Assembly: GCA_963712765.1 (NCBI GenBank)
Contig: CAVQIX010000004.1
Span: forward strand, 62,001-126,000
Direction: 5' to 3'
DNA length: 64,000 nt
Source: CAXMST01 sp963712765
GTDB taxonomy: Bacteria > Actinomycetota > Thermoleophilia > Solirubrobacterales > 70-9
The notes beneath the pieces were generated by a model. It saw only the letters and a program-made list of their open reading frames with translations. It had not been told where the DNA came from and ran no database searches. Shown piece after piece: positions 8,327 through 18,522 of the stretch. Every line of letters starts with the position of its first letter. Within the stretch, counting starts at the first letter, position 1. Both the position numbers and the translations under genes were made by a program.

Positions 8327-9103
8327 ATGAGTGGCCTTGCGGCCTCCCCCCTTGGAGCCCTGATCGGGCTGCTGATGGGCGCCTTCGGCGGCGGCGGGTC
8401 GCTGATCGCAATCCCGCTGCTCGTCTACGTGGTCGGCCAGGACGTCCGGGCGGCGCAGGCGACGGCTCTGGTGATCGTGATCGTCGGCGCGCTGGCCGGG
8501 CTGAGCTCGGCCGCGCGCGTGGACGAGGTCCGCTGGCGGGCCGGCTTGACCTTCGGGCTCGCCGCCGGGCTCAGCGCGATCGCGGGGTCGGTACTCAACC
8601 GGGAGATGGACCCGGACCTGCTGCTGCTGCTGTTCACCCCGCTGATGGTTGCGGGGGCAATGGCGATGGTCAGCGAGCGGGCCCGTCGACCCCCTGCGTT
8701 CAAGCGCTGGAAAGGCGGGGTCGGGGCGGATCGGGTGATCGGCATGATCGCGCTCGGGGCGGCCGTCGGCTGGTTGATCGGCCTGTTCGGGGTCGGTGGC
8801 GGCTTCGTGATCGTGCCGGTCCTCGTGCTGATCCTCCGGTTCGGAATCAACGAGGCCATCGGCACCAGCCTGCTGATCGTGATTCTCGGAGCGAGCTTCG
8901 CCCTCGCCGATCGGATCGGCGCCGGGGACGTCGAGTGGGCGGTGGCGATCCCATTCGCGGTGGCGGCGGCGCTGGGCGGCCTCGCGGGCCGGAGCCTCGC
9001 TGATCAGGCGAAGAACGAGACACTGCGGCGGGCCTTCGCCGGCCTAATCGTGGCGGCCGCGGCCTACACCGCGATCCGCTCGGGCATCGACCTCTGGGGC
9101 TGA
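8327..9103 (+). CDS. TauE/SafE-family sulfite/anion exporter
   Basis: This 258-residue membrane protein has about eight helices in two repeated halves, each with a glycine-rich signature: LMGAFGGGGS near the start and IGLFGVGGGFVIVPVL at about 148-163. The TauE/SafE family exports sulfite, sulfoacetate or related anions. It starts 38 bases after the MBL-rhodanese gene, whose chemistry could yield sulfite, so export of that product is a sensible inference. It is the last gene of the ArsR module before nuoF. Confidence 0.88.
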   Translation: MSGLAASPLGALIGLLMGAFGGGGSLIAIPLLVYVVGQDVRAAQATALVIVIVGALAGLSSAARVDEVRWRAGLTFGLAAGLSAIAGSVLNREMDPDLLLLLFTPLMVAGAMAMVSERARRPPAFKRWKGGVGADRVIGMIALGAAVGWLIGLFGVGGGFVIVPVLVLILRFGINEAIGTSLLIVILGASFALADRIGAGDVEWAVAIPFAVAAALGGLAGRSLADQAKNETLRRAFAGLIVAAAAYTAIRSGIDLWG

Positions 9104-9189
9104 ATCGGACGCCGCTCCGATCCCGCCCGGGCCCTGCCGCGCGGGCCAGTTAGATAGGTTTGGAGTCGTGAGAAACGAGGCCTGCCGCC

Positions 9190-10503
<1,314 letters not shown>

Positions 10504-10504
10504 G

Positions 10505-11002
10505 GTGAGGCTCAAGGACAAGCACGTCGAGGCCTGGGCCGCCAAGAGCCTGGCCGGTCAGCAAGTGCGCGGTTGGGTCTTTCTCTCCACGGTCACCGCG
10601 GTGAACCCATTCGCCCCGGATCCGAACGTCGCAACCTCAGGAGTCGAGGACTACCTCGCTGAGCGAGGCCTCGACCCGAGCATGCGGCTGCACTTGAGCA
10701 CAGGCTTCGCCGCGCTGACGGAGAGCCGGTTCGCGGTGGCGAGCACCTCAGCGGCGCGCAATCGGCCGAAGGAGCTGCTGGCCGAGGCCGCGGGCGGTCA
10801 GATCGGATGCCGGTGGTTCGATAACTCGAATTCGGGAAACGGATTCCGCAACTGGCTGTTCGAGCTGCCGGACGGCCGGCACCTCGCAGCAGCAACCGGG
10901 ATCAAGGTTCTGGGCCGAACCACGGAGATGCGGGAGCGGGCCGATCGTTTCGTCGAACTTCTGGCCGATCGTGCCGATCTGGTCGGCCAAGGGCTCGATT
11001 GA
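10505..11002 (+). CDS. hypothetical protein between nuoF and nuoG
   Basis: I do not recognise this 165-residue protein. It starts at a GTG two bases after the nuoF stop and is read in the nuo direction. It looks soluble, with no membrane segment or signal peptide, one cysteine (GCRWFDNSNSGNGFRNWLF region), an early KDKHVEAWAAKSLAG stretch and a C-terminal amphipathic helix (MRERADRFVELLADRADLVG). Residue composition and open length support a real gene. A complex I accessory role is possible from position only. Confidence 0.65.
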   Translation: MRLKDKHVEAWAAKSLAGQQVRGWVFLSTVTAVNPFAPDPNVATSGVEDYLAERGLDPSMRLHLSTGFAALTESRFAVASTSAARNRPKELLAEAAGGQIGCRWFDNSNSGNGFRNWLFELPDGRHLAAATGIKVLGRTTEMRERADRFVELLADRADLVGQGLD

Positions 11003-11051
11003 GATAGGTTCCACCGGTGATCACGCTGCCACGCGAACCTGAAGCGACGAG

Positions 11052-13610
11052 ATGAGCCGCAAGGAGAAGGACCCGGTGACGATCGTCGTCGACGGCGTCG
11101 AGATCGAGGCGCCCGAGGGAACGATGCTGGTCGATGCCGCCAAGCGAGGCGACGTCGAGATCCCGGTCTTCTGTTACGAGCCCAAGCTCGGCGACCCGGT
11201 CGGCGCCTGCCGCATGTGCCTGGTCGAGATCGAAGGCATACCGAAGCTGCAGACGTCCTGCTCGACCCCGATTCGTGACGGGATGGTCATATACACCCAG
11301 AACGAGCGGGTCAAGGAGGCCCAGAACGCGGTCGTCGAGTTCCTGCTCGTCAACCACCCGCTCGACTGCCCGGTCTGCGACAAGGGCGGAGAGTGCCCGC
11401 TGCAGGACATCTCGATGGGCTGGGGCGAGGGCCGCAGCCGGGTCACCGATCCCAAGCGCCACTTCCAGAAGCCGATCCCCCTCTCCCCCCTGATCAAGAT
11501 CGACCGCGAGCGATGCATCCTCTGCTACCGGTGCGTCCGCTTCAGCCAGGAGGTCGCCGAGGACGAGCAGCTGCAGCTGCTCGAGCGCGGACCCCACACC
11601 TTCGTCGGCACCTTCAACGACCGCCCCTACATCGCCCCCTTCCACGGCAACATCATCGAGCTCTGCCCGGTGGGCGCCCTGACCTCGCAGTCCTACCGCT
11701 TCCGCGCGCGCCCCTGGGACATCGAGGACGCGGGCTCGGTCTGCACCCTGTGCCCGAGCCAGTGCAACGTCAAGTTCACGGTCCGCGATGAGAAGGTCGT
11801 CCGCGTCCTCGGCCGGGACAACGAGGCCGTCGACGACGGCTGGCTCTGCGACAAGGGCCGCTTTGGGTACCAGATGTTCGGCAGCGAGGATCGACCGACC
11901 ACACCGCAGATCCGCGAGGGCGGAGCGCTGCGGCCCGCGAGCTGGGAGGAGACCCTGGATCGCGCGGCCCGCGGCCTGACCGAGGCCCACGGCAAGGTGG
12001 CCGCGATCGTCGGCGGTGGCGCCTCCAACGAAGAGGCCTACCTGATCCAGCGCATGATCCGCAGCCGGCTCGACTCCGTCGACGTCGCCGGCAGCCGCCA
12101 CGCCGCCCTGCCGGCCGAGACCCGCCGGGCGCTGGCCGACCCGGCTCTGTCGGCCGCCACCGCCGATCTCGACCACGCCGACGCGATCCTCGTGGTCGGC
12201 ACCGACCCGATGCACGATATGCCGATTCTCGAGCTGCGGATCCGCAAGGCCGTGCGCCGCAAAGGCACCGACCTGCTGGTCGCGACCGAGCGCCCGACCG
12301 CCCTCGACGGCGGCGCCGCCCTCGACTCGGCGGGATGCCTGGAGGCGGCGAGGTACGCCCCCGGCGATGCGGCGAGCTTCCTGGAGGGCCTCAGCGCCGG
12401 ACTCGACGGCGAGGATGATGGGGACGGCTTCGCGGCCGCGCTGAAGCGGGCCGAGGACGTGGTCATCGTCTGGGGCGAGTCGATCGCCACCGGCCCCGAC
12501 GGCGAGCGGGTCGCCAACGCCCTGCTCGGCCTCGCAGCCAAGCTCGGCCTCGCAGAGCAGGCCGACGGCGGCCTTTATGAGGTCCCGAACGAGGCCAATG
12601 GCCGCGGCATCCGCGAGTCCGGCGCCAACCAGAACACCGGCCCCGGCCTCACCGACACGACCCCTGGTCGCTCCCCCGATGAGATCCGCGAGGCGCTGGA
12701 GTCCGGCGAGCTCGAGGCGGTCATTCTCTGGGACGTCGACCCGGTCCGCGACTTCGACGACCCAGAGGGCTGGACCCGCGCCATCGGCTCCTCCAACTTC
12801 ACCCTCTCCGTCTCGATGTTCGGCAACCCCAGCGCCCAGAACGCCGACATCCATCTCCCGGCTGAGACCCATGCCGAGAAGGAAGGAACCGTCACCCACC
12901 CCGACGGAAGACTGCAGCGGGTCCGCCCCTCCATCCCTCACCCGGGCACCGTCCGGCCCCTCTGGCAGGCGCTGAGCGAGCTCTCCGCCAAGCTGGGTGA
13001 CGAAACCGGCGCCGGCACCGCCCAGGAGGTCTTCGAGCTCCTCGAGGCAGACTCCCCCCTCTACAACGGCCTCACCTATGACTCGATCGGAGGCCTCGGC
13101 CAGAGGTGGCAGGACAGCGGCTCCGGAAAGGGGCCGGCGAGGGAAGGCTCCGCCGACACCCAGCGCGCCGGTCAAACCCCACCCACGGAGCCCGGCAGCA
13201 ACGGAGACCGGCGTGCGGCGGCGGAGCCTTCACCGGCCGACCCAACCACAACGCTTCGACTGGGGACCTTCCACGACCTATGGGCCGACTACGTGAGCGA
13301 GCGGAACGAGAGCCTTCGGTTCCTCAGTCCGGATCAGACCGTTGAGATCAGCGAGAACGCGGCCAAGGCCCTTGGGGTAGGCAACGGGACAGAGGTCGTG
13401 GTCACCGGGGACAACGAGAAGTCCCTGCGGGCCCATGTCGCGATCAGGCCGCGGCAGCCCGATGATGTCGCCTTCCTGATCGAGGGTACGCGGGAGAACT
13501 CGTCCAACCTCCTCAGTGGAGCAACCTCGGTGAAGATCGAGGTGGCCCCGGCCGAGCCCGAAGAGGAGCCGACCTTCGGCGCATCCGAGCGCGAGACCGT
13601 GGAGTGGTAG
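11052..13610 (+). CDS. nuoG: NADH-quinone oxidoreductase subunit G
   Basis: This is the 75-kDa iron-sulfur subunit of complex I (852 residues). Ligands visible: N1b C41, C53, C56, C70; N5 H102, C106, C109, C115; N3-type C155, C158, C161, C205; and the extra cluster N7 of the E. coli and Thermus type, C231, C234, C238, C266. A molybdopterin-oxidoreductase-like domain without obvious catalytic function follows. A low-complexity Gly/Ser/Pro linker of about 60 residues (around 690-750) separates a C-terminal MopB-like beta domain. nuoH starts 4 bases downstream. Confidence 0.96.
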   Translation: MSRKEKDPVTIVVDGVEIEAPEGTMLVDAAKRGDVEIPVFCYEPKLGDPVGACRMCLVEIEGIPKLQTSCSTPIRDGMVIYTQNERVKEAQNAVVEFLLVNHPLDCPVCDKGGECPLQDISMGWGEGRSRVTDPKRHFQKPIPLSPLIKIDRERCILCYRCVRFSQEVAEDEQLQLLERGPHTFVGTFNDRPYIAPFHGNIIELCPVGALTSQSYRFRARPWDIEDAGSVCTLCPSQCNVKFTVRDEKVVRVLGRDNEAVDDGWLCDKGRFGYQMFGSEDRPTTPQIREGGALRPASWEETLDRAARGLTEAHGKVAAIVGGGASNEEAYLIQRMIRSRLDSVDVAGSRHAALPAETRRALADPALSAATADLDHADAILVVGTDPMHDMPILELRIRKAVRRKGTDLLVATERPTALDGGAALDSAGCLEAARYAPGDAASFLEGLSAGLDGEDDGDGFAAALKRAEDVVIVWGESIATGPDGERVANALLGLAAKLGLAEQADGGLYEVPNEANGRGIRESGANQNTGPGLTDTTPGRSPDEIREALESGELEAVILWDVDPVRDFDDPEGWTRAIGSSNFTLSVSMFGNPSAQNADIHLPAETHAEKEGTVTHPDGRLQRVRPSIPHPGTVRPLWQALSELSAKLGDETGAGTAQEVFELLEADSPLYNGLTYDSIGGLGQRWQDSGSGKGPAREGSADTQRAGQTPPTEPGSNGDRRAAAEPSPADPTTTLRLGTFHDLWADYVSERNESLRFLSPDQTVEISENAAKALGVGNGTEVVVTGDNEKSLRAHVAIRPRQPDDVAFLIEGTRENSSNLLSGATSVKIEVAPAEPEEEPTFGASERETVEW

Positions 13611-13614
13611 CGGG

Positions 13615-14643
13615 ATGACCCTCTCGGTCCTGGCGCCACTGGCGGATGTGAACTTCGCCGAAGCGACCTGGATCATGGTCGTCAAGTCGCTGGTGATCTT
13701 CCTCGTGATCCTGCAGATGGTGCCGGTCATCCTGCTGATCGAGCGCAAGCTGCTGGGGCGCTTTCAGGCGCGGTACGGGCCCAACCGGGTCGGACCCAAG
13801 GGAGCGATGCAGCCGCTCGCCGACGTGCTCAAGCTGCTGACCAAGGAGGCCTACAAGCCCGACAACGCGGTCCCCTACCTGTGGGCGATCGCGCCGGCGC
13901 TGGTGATCATCAGCGCCACCGCGACGATCGCGATCCTCCCCTTCGGCGACGTCAACAACGGCGTCGGCTTCTACGGGATCGACGTCTCGATCGGCATCCT
14001 CTACGCCTTCGCGTTCGGCTCGATCGCGTTCTACGGGCTTCTGCTCGGCGGCTGGGCATCGGGGTCGAAATACAGCTTCATGGGCGCGATGCGCTCGGCC
14101 GCGCAGCTGATCTCCTACGAGATCTCGATGGGGCTGGCGCTGCTTGGCGTGATCATGATGGCCGGCACCCTCAGCCTGGTCGGGATCGCCAACGCCCAGG
14201 CCGACGGCGTCTGGTACATCCTTCCCCAGTTCGTCGGCTTCATCATCTTCATGGTCGCCGGCTTCGCCGAGACCAACCGGCCGCCCTTCGACCTCCCCGA
14301 GGCCGACGCCGAGCTGGTCGCCGGATACAACACCGAGTACGGAGGGATGCGCTTCGGCTCCTTCTTCATGGCCGAGTACATGGAGATGATCGTCGTCAGC
14401 GGCATCGCCTCGGCGATGTTCCTCGGCGCCTGGCACCTGCCGTTTGGCTGGCACACGCCCGCGATCCTCGGAATCTTCGTGATGATCGCGAAGATCTTCG
14501 CCCTCGTGATCTTCTTCATCTGGATCCGGGCCACCCTGCCGCGCCTACGCTACGACCAGCTGATGACCCTCGGCTGGAAGATCCTGCTGCCTTTGGCGAC
14601 CCTGAACGTGCTCGTCACCGCGGTGCTGGTCACCGTCACCTGA
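13615..14643 (+). CDS. nuoH: NADH-quinone oxidoreductase subunit H
   Basis: This is the membrane subunit that closes the quinone cavity. The 342-residue protein has about eight helices. Signatures: ERKLLGRFQARYGPNRVGPKG (split around 43-63) and the loop ETNRPPFDLPEADAELVAGY (about 220-240), followed by TEYGGMRFG. All acidic residues of the quinone-side loop appear present. It ends the nuoG-nuoH pair; nuoI follows only after an SDR and two ABC transporter genes. Confidence 0.97.
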   Translation: MTLSVLAPLADVNFAEATWIMVVKSLVIFLVILQMVPVILLIERKLLGRFQARYGPNRVGPKGAMQPLADVLKLLTKEAYKPDNAVPYLWAIAPALVIISATATIAILPFGDVNNGVGFYGIDVSIGILYAFAFGSIAFYGLLLGGWASGSKYSFMGAMRSAAQLISYEISMGLALLGVIMMAGTLSLVGIANAQADGVWYILPQFVGFIIFMVAGFAETNRPPFDLPEADAELVAGYNTEYGGMRFGSFFMAEYMEMIVVSGIASAMFLGAWHLPFGWHTPAILGIFVMIAKIFALVIFFIWIRATLPRLRYDQLMTLGWKILLPLATLNVLVTAVLVTVT

Positions 14644-14673
14644 GCCGGCCGCTCGGGGTCACGCCTCCGCGGC

Positions 14674-14679
14674 TAGCAT
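14674..14679 (+). promoter_or_regulatory. -10 element TAGCAT upstream of the SDR gene
   Basis: TAGCAT ends 12 bases before the ATG at 14692. It lies just after the nuoH stop, so the SDR gene may have its own start of transcription with a very short leader. Confidence 0.45.
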
Positions 14680-14691
14680 CTGGCCGACGAG

Positions 14692-15663
14692 ATGGCCTCG
14701 CTCGACCCACGCCGGATGATCGGCCGCCTGAGCGGCAAGGTGATGAACGTGCCGACCGGGGTTGCCGAGCGGCACCTGCCGCTGCCGATCGCCGAGGCCC
14801 TGGCCCGCCTCCGCGGTCACGATCTGCCGCGGGCGCTTGCCGGTAGGCGGGTCCTGATCACCGGCGCCTCGAGCGGCATCGGCGAGGCGGCGGCGATGCA
14901 GATCGGCGCGGCCGGCGGCGAGGTCTTCCTGGTCGCCCGCAGCGGCCCCAAGCTCGCCGACATCGCCGCGCGGATCGCCGAGCACGGCGGCAGGGCGAGC
15001 GTCCACGCCGCCGATCTCGCCTCCGAGGACGAGTTGGCGCAGCTCAGCGACGAGATCCTCCGCGACCACGGCGGGGTCGACATCCTGATCAACAACGCCG
15101 GCCGCTCGATCCGCCGCTCAGTCAAGCTCTCCGCCGATCGCCCGCACGACTTCGAGCGCACGATCGAGCTCAACTACCTCGCCCCGGTGCGGTTGGTGCT
15201 GGCCTTCCTGCCCGGGATGCGCGACCGCGGGTTCGGGCACGTGATCAACGTCTCCTCCGCCTCGGTTCAGGTGCGGACCCCGCGCTTCAGCGCCTACACC
15301 GCCTCGAAGGCGGCGCTCGACGCCTTTAGCGACTGCGCCGCCGCCGAGCTGGTCGGGGACGGGGTGCGCTTCACGACGATCTCGATGCCGCTGGTGCGGA
15401 CGCCGATGATCGAGCCGACGGCGATGTACCGGAACTTCCCCGCGCTCAGCCCCGAGCAGGCGGCCGCGCGCATCTGCTCGGCGATCGTCCACCGGCCGCG
15501 CCGGATCGGAACCCCCTACGGCCAGCTCGTCGGGGCGATCGACGCCGTCGACCCGGTGGCGATGGAGGCGATCCGCAACCGCGGCTACAACATGTTCCCG
15601 GAGTCCGGGCGCCCTGGCCGTCGAGAGGAGGAGGCGGCGGACGCCGAGCGGCCAAACGAGTAG
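14692..15663 (+). CDS. short-chain dehydrogenase/reductase
   Basis: This is a 323-residue NAD(P)-dependent oxidoreductase of the classical SDR type. The Rossmann motif TGASSGIGEA is at about 57-66, NNAG near 130, and the catalytic Ser with YTASK at about 200-204. A 45-residue N-terminal extension precedes the nucleotide fold, and the tail is polar. Similar proteins in Actinobacteria act on lipids, but the substrate is not evident here. It interrupts the nuo series between nuoH and nuoI. Confidence 0.88.
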   Translation: MASLDPRRMIGRLSGKVMNVPTGVAERHLPLPIAEALARLRGHDLPRALAGRRVLITGASSGIGEAAAMQIGAAGGEVFLVARSGPKLADIAARIAEHGGRASVHAADLASEDELAQLSDEILRDHGGVDILINNAGRSIRRSVKLSADRPHDFERTIELNYLAPVRLVLAFLPGMRDRGFGHVINVSSASVQVRTPRFSAYTASKAALDAFSDCAAAELVGDGVRFTTISMPLVRTPMIEPTAMYRNFPALSPEQAAARICSAIVHRPRRIGTPYGQLVGAIDAVDPVAMEAIRNRGYNMFPESGRPGRREEEAADAERPNE

Positions 15664-15693
15664 CGGGCTCCACCGCGGCTCTCAGGAAACCCT

Positions 15694-15699
15694 TAGGCT
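15694..15699 (+). promoter_or_regulatory. -10 element TAGGCT upstream of ABC permease gene
   Basis: TAGGCT lies 21 bases before the GTG at 15721 in the 57-base gap after the SDR gene. It would give a leader of roughly 14 bases. Confidence 0.4.
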
Positions 15700-15720
15700 G
15701 ACCCGCTTTCATCCCGGCTC

Positions 15721-17193
15721 GTGTTCGAGCTTCGCTACCTGCTCGCCGAGCTCCGCCGCCGCCGCGGACGCACGATCGTGACCGCTCTCGGCCTCGGCGT
15801 CGGCGTCGGATTGGCGATCGCGGTGACCGCGCTCAGCCAGGGCCTCGACGATGCGCAGGAGGAGGTCCTGGCCCCCCTGACCGGAATCGGCACCGACATC
15901 AGCGTCAGCCGGCCGATCGCGATCGAGGTACCGGATCAGGGCGGGTTTCCGCAGGTCTCGCCCGAGGAGCGCGCGCAGCTCGAAGAGGAGAACGCGGACA
16001 TCCAGCTCGACATCGCCGACCTCGGCGACCCCGGCGAGGAGTTCACCCGCGAGCTCTTCTTCACCCGCGAGATCAGCTTCCCCGAGGCGCGCGTGGGCGA
16101 GATCGAGGCGATTGACGGCGTCGATCAGGTGAGCCCCTCGTTGAGCCTGCAGCTGATCAGAGTCGACGGCACCGTGCCGGAGGCCGGGTCCTTCGGTCCC
16201 CCCGGCGGCGCCTTCGGCGGACCGGACCCCGACTCGGCCGAATCCGACGGCGATCGCACCGAGCTCGGCGGCTTCGGATTCGAGCCGACATCGGTGACCG
16301 GGATCGACACCTCCCAGCCGGAGCTCGGACCCCTGATGGGCGGACAGGTCACCGAGGGTGAGTTCATCGGCTCCCCCCGGGAGGTCGTGATCAGCTCGAC
16401 CTTCGCTGCCGAGGACGGGCTCGCGATCGGAGACAGGCTCGCGTTCGCCGGCGAGAAGCTGGAGATCGTCGGGGTCGCCGAGCGCCCGCTCGGGGGTGAG
16501 GCGGCCGATGTCTACGTCGACCTCGCCGCCCTGCAGGGAGCCTCCGATCGCGAGGGCCGGATCAACAGCCTCGAGGTCCGCGCGAGCGACGTCTCCGCGG
16601 TCGCGCCGGTGAGCGCCGAGATCGAGCAGGAGCTCAGCGGCTCCGAGGTGACGACCGCGGAGGAGGTGAGCGAGAGAATCTCCGGCTCCCTCCTCGACGC
16701 CCAGGATCTGAGCTCATCGCTCGGAACCGTGCTCGCGATCGTCTCCCTGCTGGCGGCCTTCCTGATCGCCTCGCTGCTGACCCTCTCCTCGGTCAACAAG
16801 CGGACCCGCGAGATCGGCACCCTGAAGGCACTCGGCTGGCGTCGCGCCAAGGTCGTGCGGCAGATCGGCGGCGAGTCGCTGGCCCAGGGCCTGCTGGGCG
16901 GTCTGGTCGGGATCCTCGTCGGAGTGGCCGCGACGGCGCTGATCGGCGCTCTCGGCATCTCTCTCGAGGCCTCGGCCACGGCATCGACCGAGGGAGGGGT
17001 GTTCGGCGCGTTCCTCGGTGACGGCCAGATCGCCACCGGGACGAACGAGGTGACGCTCGATGCGCCGTTGAACATCGGTCTGCTTCTGCTCGCCGTCGGA
17101 CTCTCGATCCTCGGCGGGCTCGTCGCCGGCCTGATCGGTGGCCTGCGCGCCGCCAGCCTGAGCCCATCCGAGGCCTTGAGGAGCGTCGAATGA
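15721..17193 (+). CDS. ABC transporter permease, FtsX/MacB type
   Basis: The 490-residue protein starts at a GTG (MFELRYLLAELRRRRGRT) and has one helix near the N-terminus, a large external domain (about 40-335) rich in Asp, Glu and Gly, and three C-terminal helices. SVNKRTREIGTLKALGWRR in the last third is the coupling segment typical of FtsX/LolC/MacB permeases. These systems do not move solutes through a channel but do mechanical or lipid/peptide work at the membrane. The stop overlaps the start of its ATPase (ATGA). Confidence 0.88.
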   Translation: MFELRYLLAELRRRRGRTIVTALGLGVGVGLAIAVTALSQGLDDAQEEVLAPLTGIGTDISVSRPIAIEVPDQGGFPQVSPEERAQLEEENADIQLDIADLGDPGEEFTRELFFTREISFPEARVGEIEAIDGVDQVSPSLSLQLIRVDGTVPEAGSFGPPGGAFGGPDPDSAESDGDRTELGGFGFEPTSVTGIDTSQPELGPLMGGQVTEGEFIGSPREVVISSTFAAEDGLAIGDRLAFAGEKLEIVGVAERPLGGEAADVYVDLAALQGASDREGRINSLEVRASDVSAVAPVSAEIEQELSGSEVTTAEEVSERISGSLLDAQDLSSSLGTVLAIVSLLAAFLIASLLTLSSVNKRTREIGTLKALGWRRAKVVRQIGGESLAQGLLGGLVGILVGVAATALIGALGISLEASATASTEGGVFGAFLGDGQIATGTNEVTLDAPLNIGLLLLAVGLSILGGLVAGLIGGLRAASLSPSEALRSVE

Positions 17194-17879
17194 GCGAGCG
17201 CGCGCCGCTGTACGAGCTCGAGGGGGTCGGCAAGCGCTACGGCGGTGGCTCGATCGCCGTCCGGGCGCTCAGCGACCTCGACCTGAGCATCGAGGAGGGA
17301 GAGTACGCGGCGGTGGCCGGAGCCAGCGGCTCGGGCAAGTCGACCCTGTTGCAGATGCTGGGGGCGCTCGACCGGCCGAGCGAGGGACGGATCCGCTTCG
17401 AGGGACGGGAGCTCGGCTCGATGACGGGGAACGAGCTGGCGGACCTCCGCCGCGACGAGATCGGGTTCGTCTTCCAGCAGTTCAACCTGATCCCGACCCT
17501 GACCGCGCTGGAGAACATCGAGGTCGCGACGGCGCCGACCGCCGAGCCGGCGGTCGAGCAGCAGCGACGCGGGGCCGAGCTGCTCGACCGGGTCGGGCTC
17601 GGAAGCCGCGGCGAACACCTGCCGGGCGAGCTCTCGGGTGGTGAGCAGCAGCGCGTCGCGATCGCCAGGGCGCTGGCCAACCGCCCCCGGGTGCTGCTGG
17701 CCGACGAGCCGACCGGCAATCTCGACTCCAAGAACGGCGCCAGCGTGCTGGATCTGATCGCCTCCCTCCACGCCGAGCAGGGGCTGACCGTGATCCTCGT
17801 GACCCACGACGAGGCCACGGCCGCGGCGGCGCCGCGGACGATCCAGCTCGCCGACGGCGAGCTGGCCGGGCCCGGATGA
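17190..17879 (+). CDS. ABC transporter ATP-binding protein, LolD/MacB type
   Basis: This is a 229-residue ATPase with Walker A GASGSGKST (44-52), a Q-loop in FVFQQFNLIPTLTALENIE, signature LSGGEQQRV, Walker B VLLADEPTGNLDS and the switch histidine in VTHD. The Q-loop context and length match the LolD/FtsE/MacB subfamily, consistent with the FtsX-type permease it overlaps. The two genes form a complete exporter-like or mechanotransmission pair; its cargo is unknown. Confidence 0.92.
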   Translation: MSERAPLYELEGVGKRYGGGSIAVRALSDLDLSIEEGEYAAVAGASGSGKSTLLQMLGALDRPSEGRIRFEGRELGSMTGNELADLRRDEIGFVFQQFNLIPTLTALENIEVATAPTAEPAVEQQRRGAELLDRVGLGSRGEHLPGELSGGEQQRVAIARALANRPRVLLADEPTGNLDSKNGASVLDLIASLHAEQGLTVILVTHDEATAAAAPRTIQLADGELAGPG

Positions 17880-17924
17880 GGCGGCTCGGCGGGCTCGGCG
17901 GGCGGCCGCGCGGCTGCGGCTCGA

Positions 17925-17930
17925 TAGGAT
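17925..17930 (+). promoter_or_regulatory. -10 element TAGGAT upstream of nuoI
   Basis: TAGGAT in the 88-base gap after the ABC genes would give nuoI a separate promoter with a leader of about 30 bases. Confidence 0.4.
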
Positions 17931-17967
17931 CGCCGGACAGGATGCACCAGCAAGAGCCGAGCGCCGC

Positions 17968-18510
17968 ATGACAGATTTCCCCTACCTGAAGGACCAGGCC
18001 GTCGTCGCCGTCCAGAGGGGCCCCGAAGCCGGCGGCGCGGGCGGGGCCTACCGCGCCTTCGGCGAGACGCTCCGCGGCCTGAAGACGACCTTTGCGCGGC
18101 TTGTCGAGGGCCCGGTAACGATTCAGTACCCGGAGGAGAAGACCCCGGTCTACCCCCGTTTCCGCGGCCGCCACAAGCTGCACAAGTTCGAGGACACCGG
18201 CCTGGAGAAGTGCGTCGGCTGCTCGCTCTGCGCGGCCGCCTGCCCGGCCGACTGCATCCGCGTCGTCGCGGCCGAGAACGATCCCGACAACCGCGTCTCC
18301 GCCGGCGAGCGCTATGCGGCGGTCTATGAGATCAACCTCAGCCGCTGCATCTTCTGCGGCTACTGCGAGGTGGCCTGCCCCTTCGACGCGATCACGATGG
18401 GCCACGAGTACGAGATGGCCGACTACAACCGCGGCGATCTGATCTTCACCAAGGAGATGCTGCTCGCCGAGCCCCTGGTCAAGGCGCCGCTGCGTAACGA
18501 GGGCGAGTAG
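17968..18510 (+). CDS. nuoI: NADH-quinone oxidoreductase subunit I
   Basis: This is the 8Fe ferredoxin-like subunit (180 residues) holding clusters N6a and N6b, which pass electrons to NuoB. Two complete motifs are seen: C82, C85, C88, C92 (CVGCSLCAAACP) and C127, C130, C133, C137 (CIFCGYCEVACPFDAI). It is isolated from other nuo genes, with an ABC transporter upstream and a degenerate MBL-like gene 12 bases downstream. Confidence 0.97.
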   Translation: MTDFPYLKDQAVVAVQRGPEAGGAGGAYRAFGETLRGLKTTFARLVEGPVTIQYPEEKTPVYPRFRGRHKLHKFEDTGLEKCVGCSLCAAACPADCIRVVAAENDPDNRVSAGERYAAVYEINLSRCIFCGYCEVACPFDAITMGHEYEMADYNRGDLIFTKEMLLAEPLVKAPLRNEGE

Positions 18511-18522
18511 GCCGAGGCCGGC

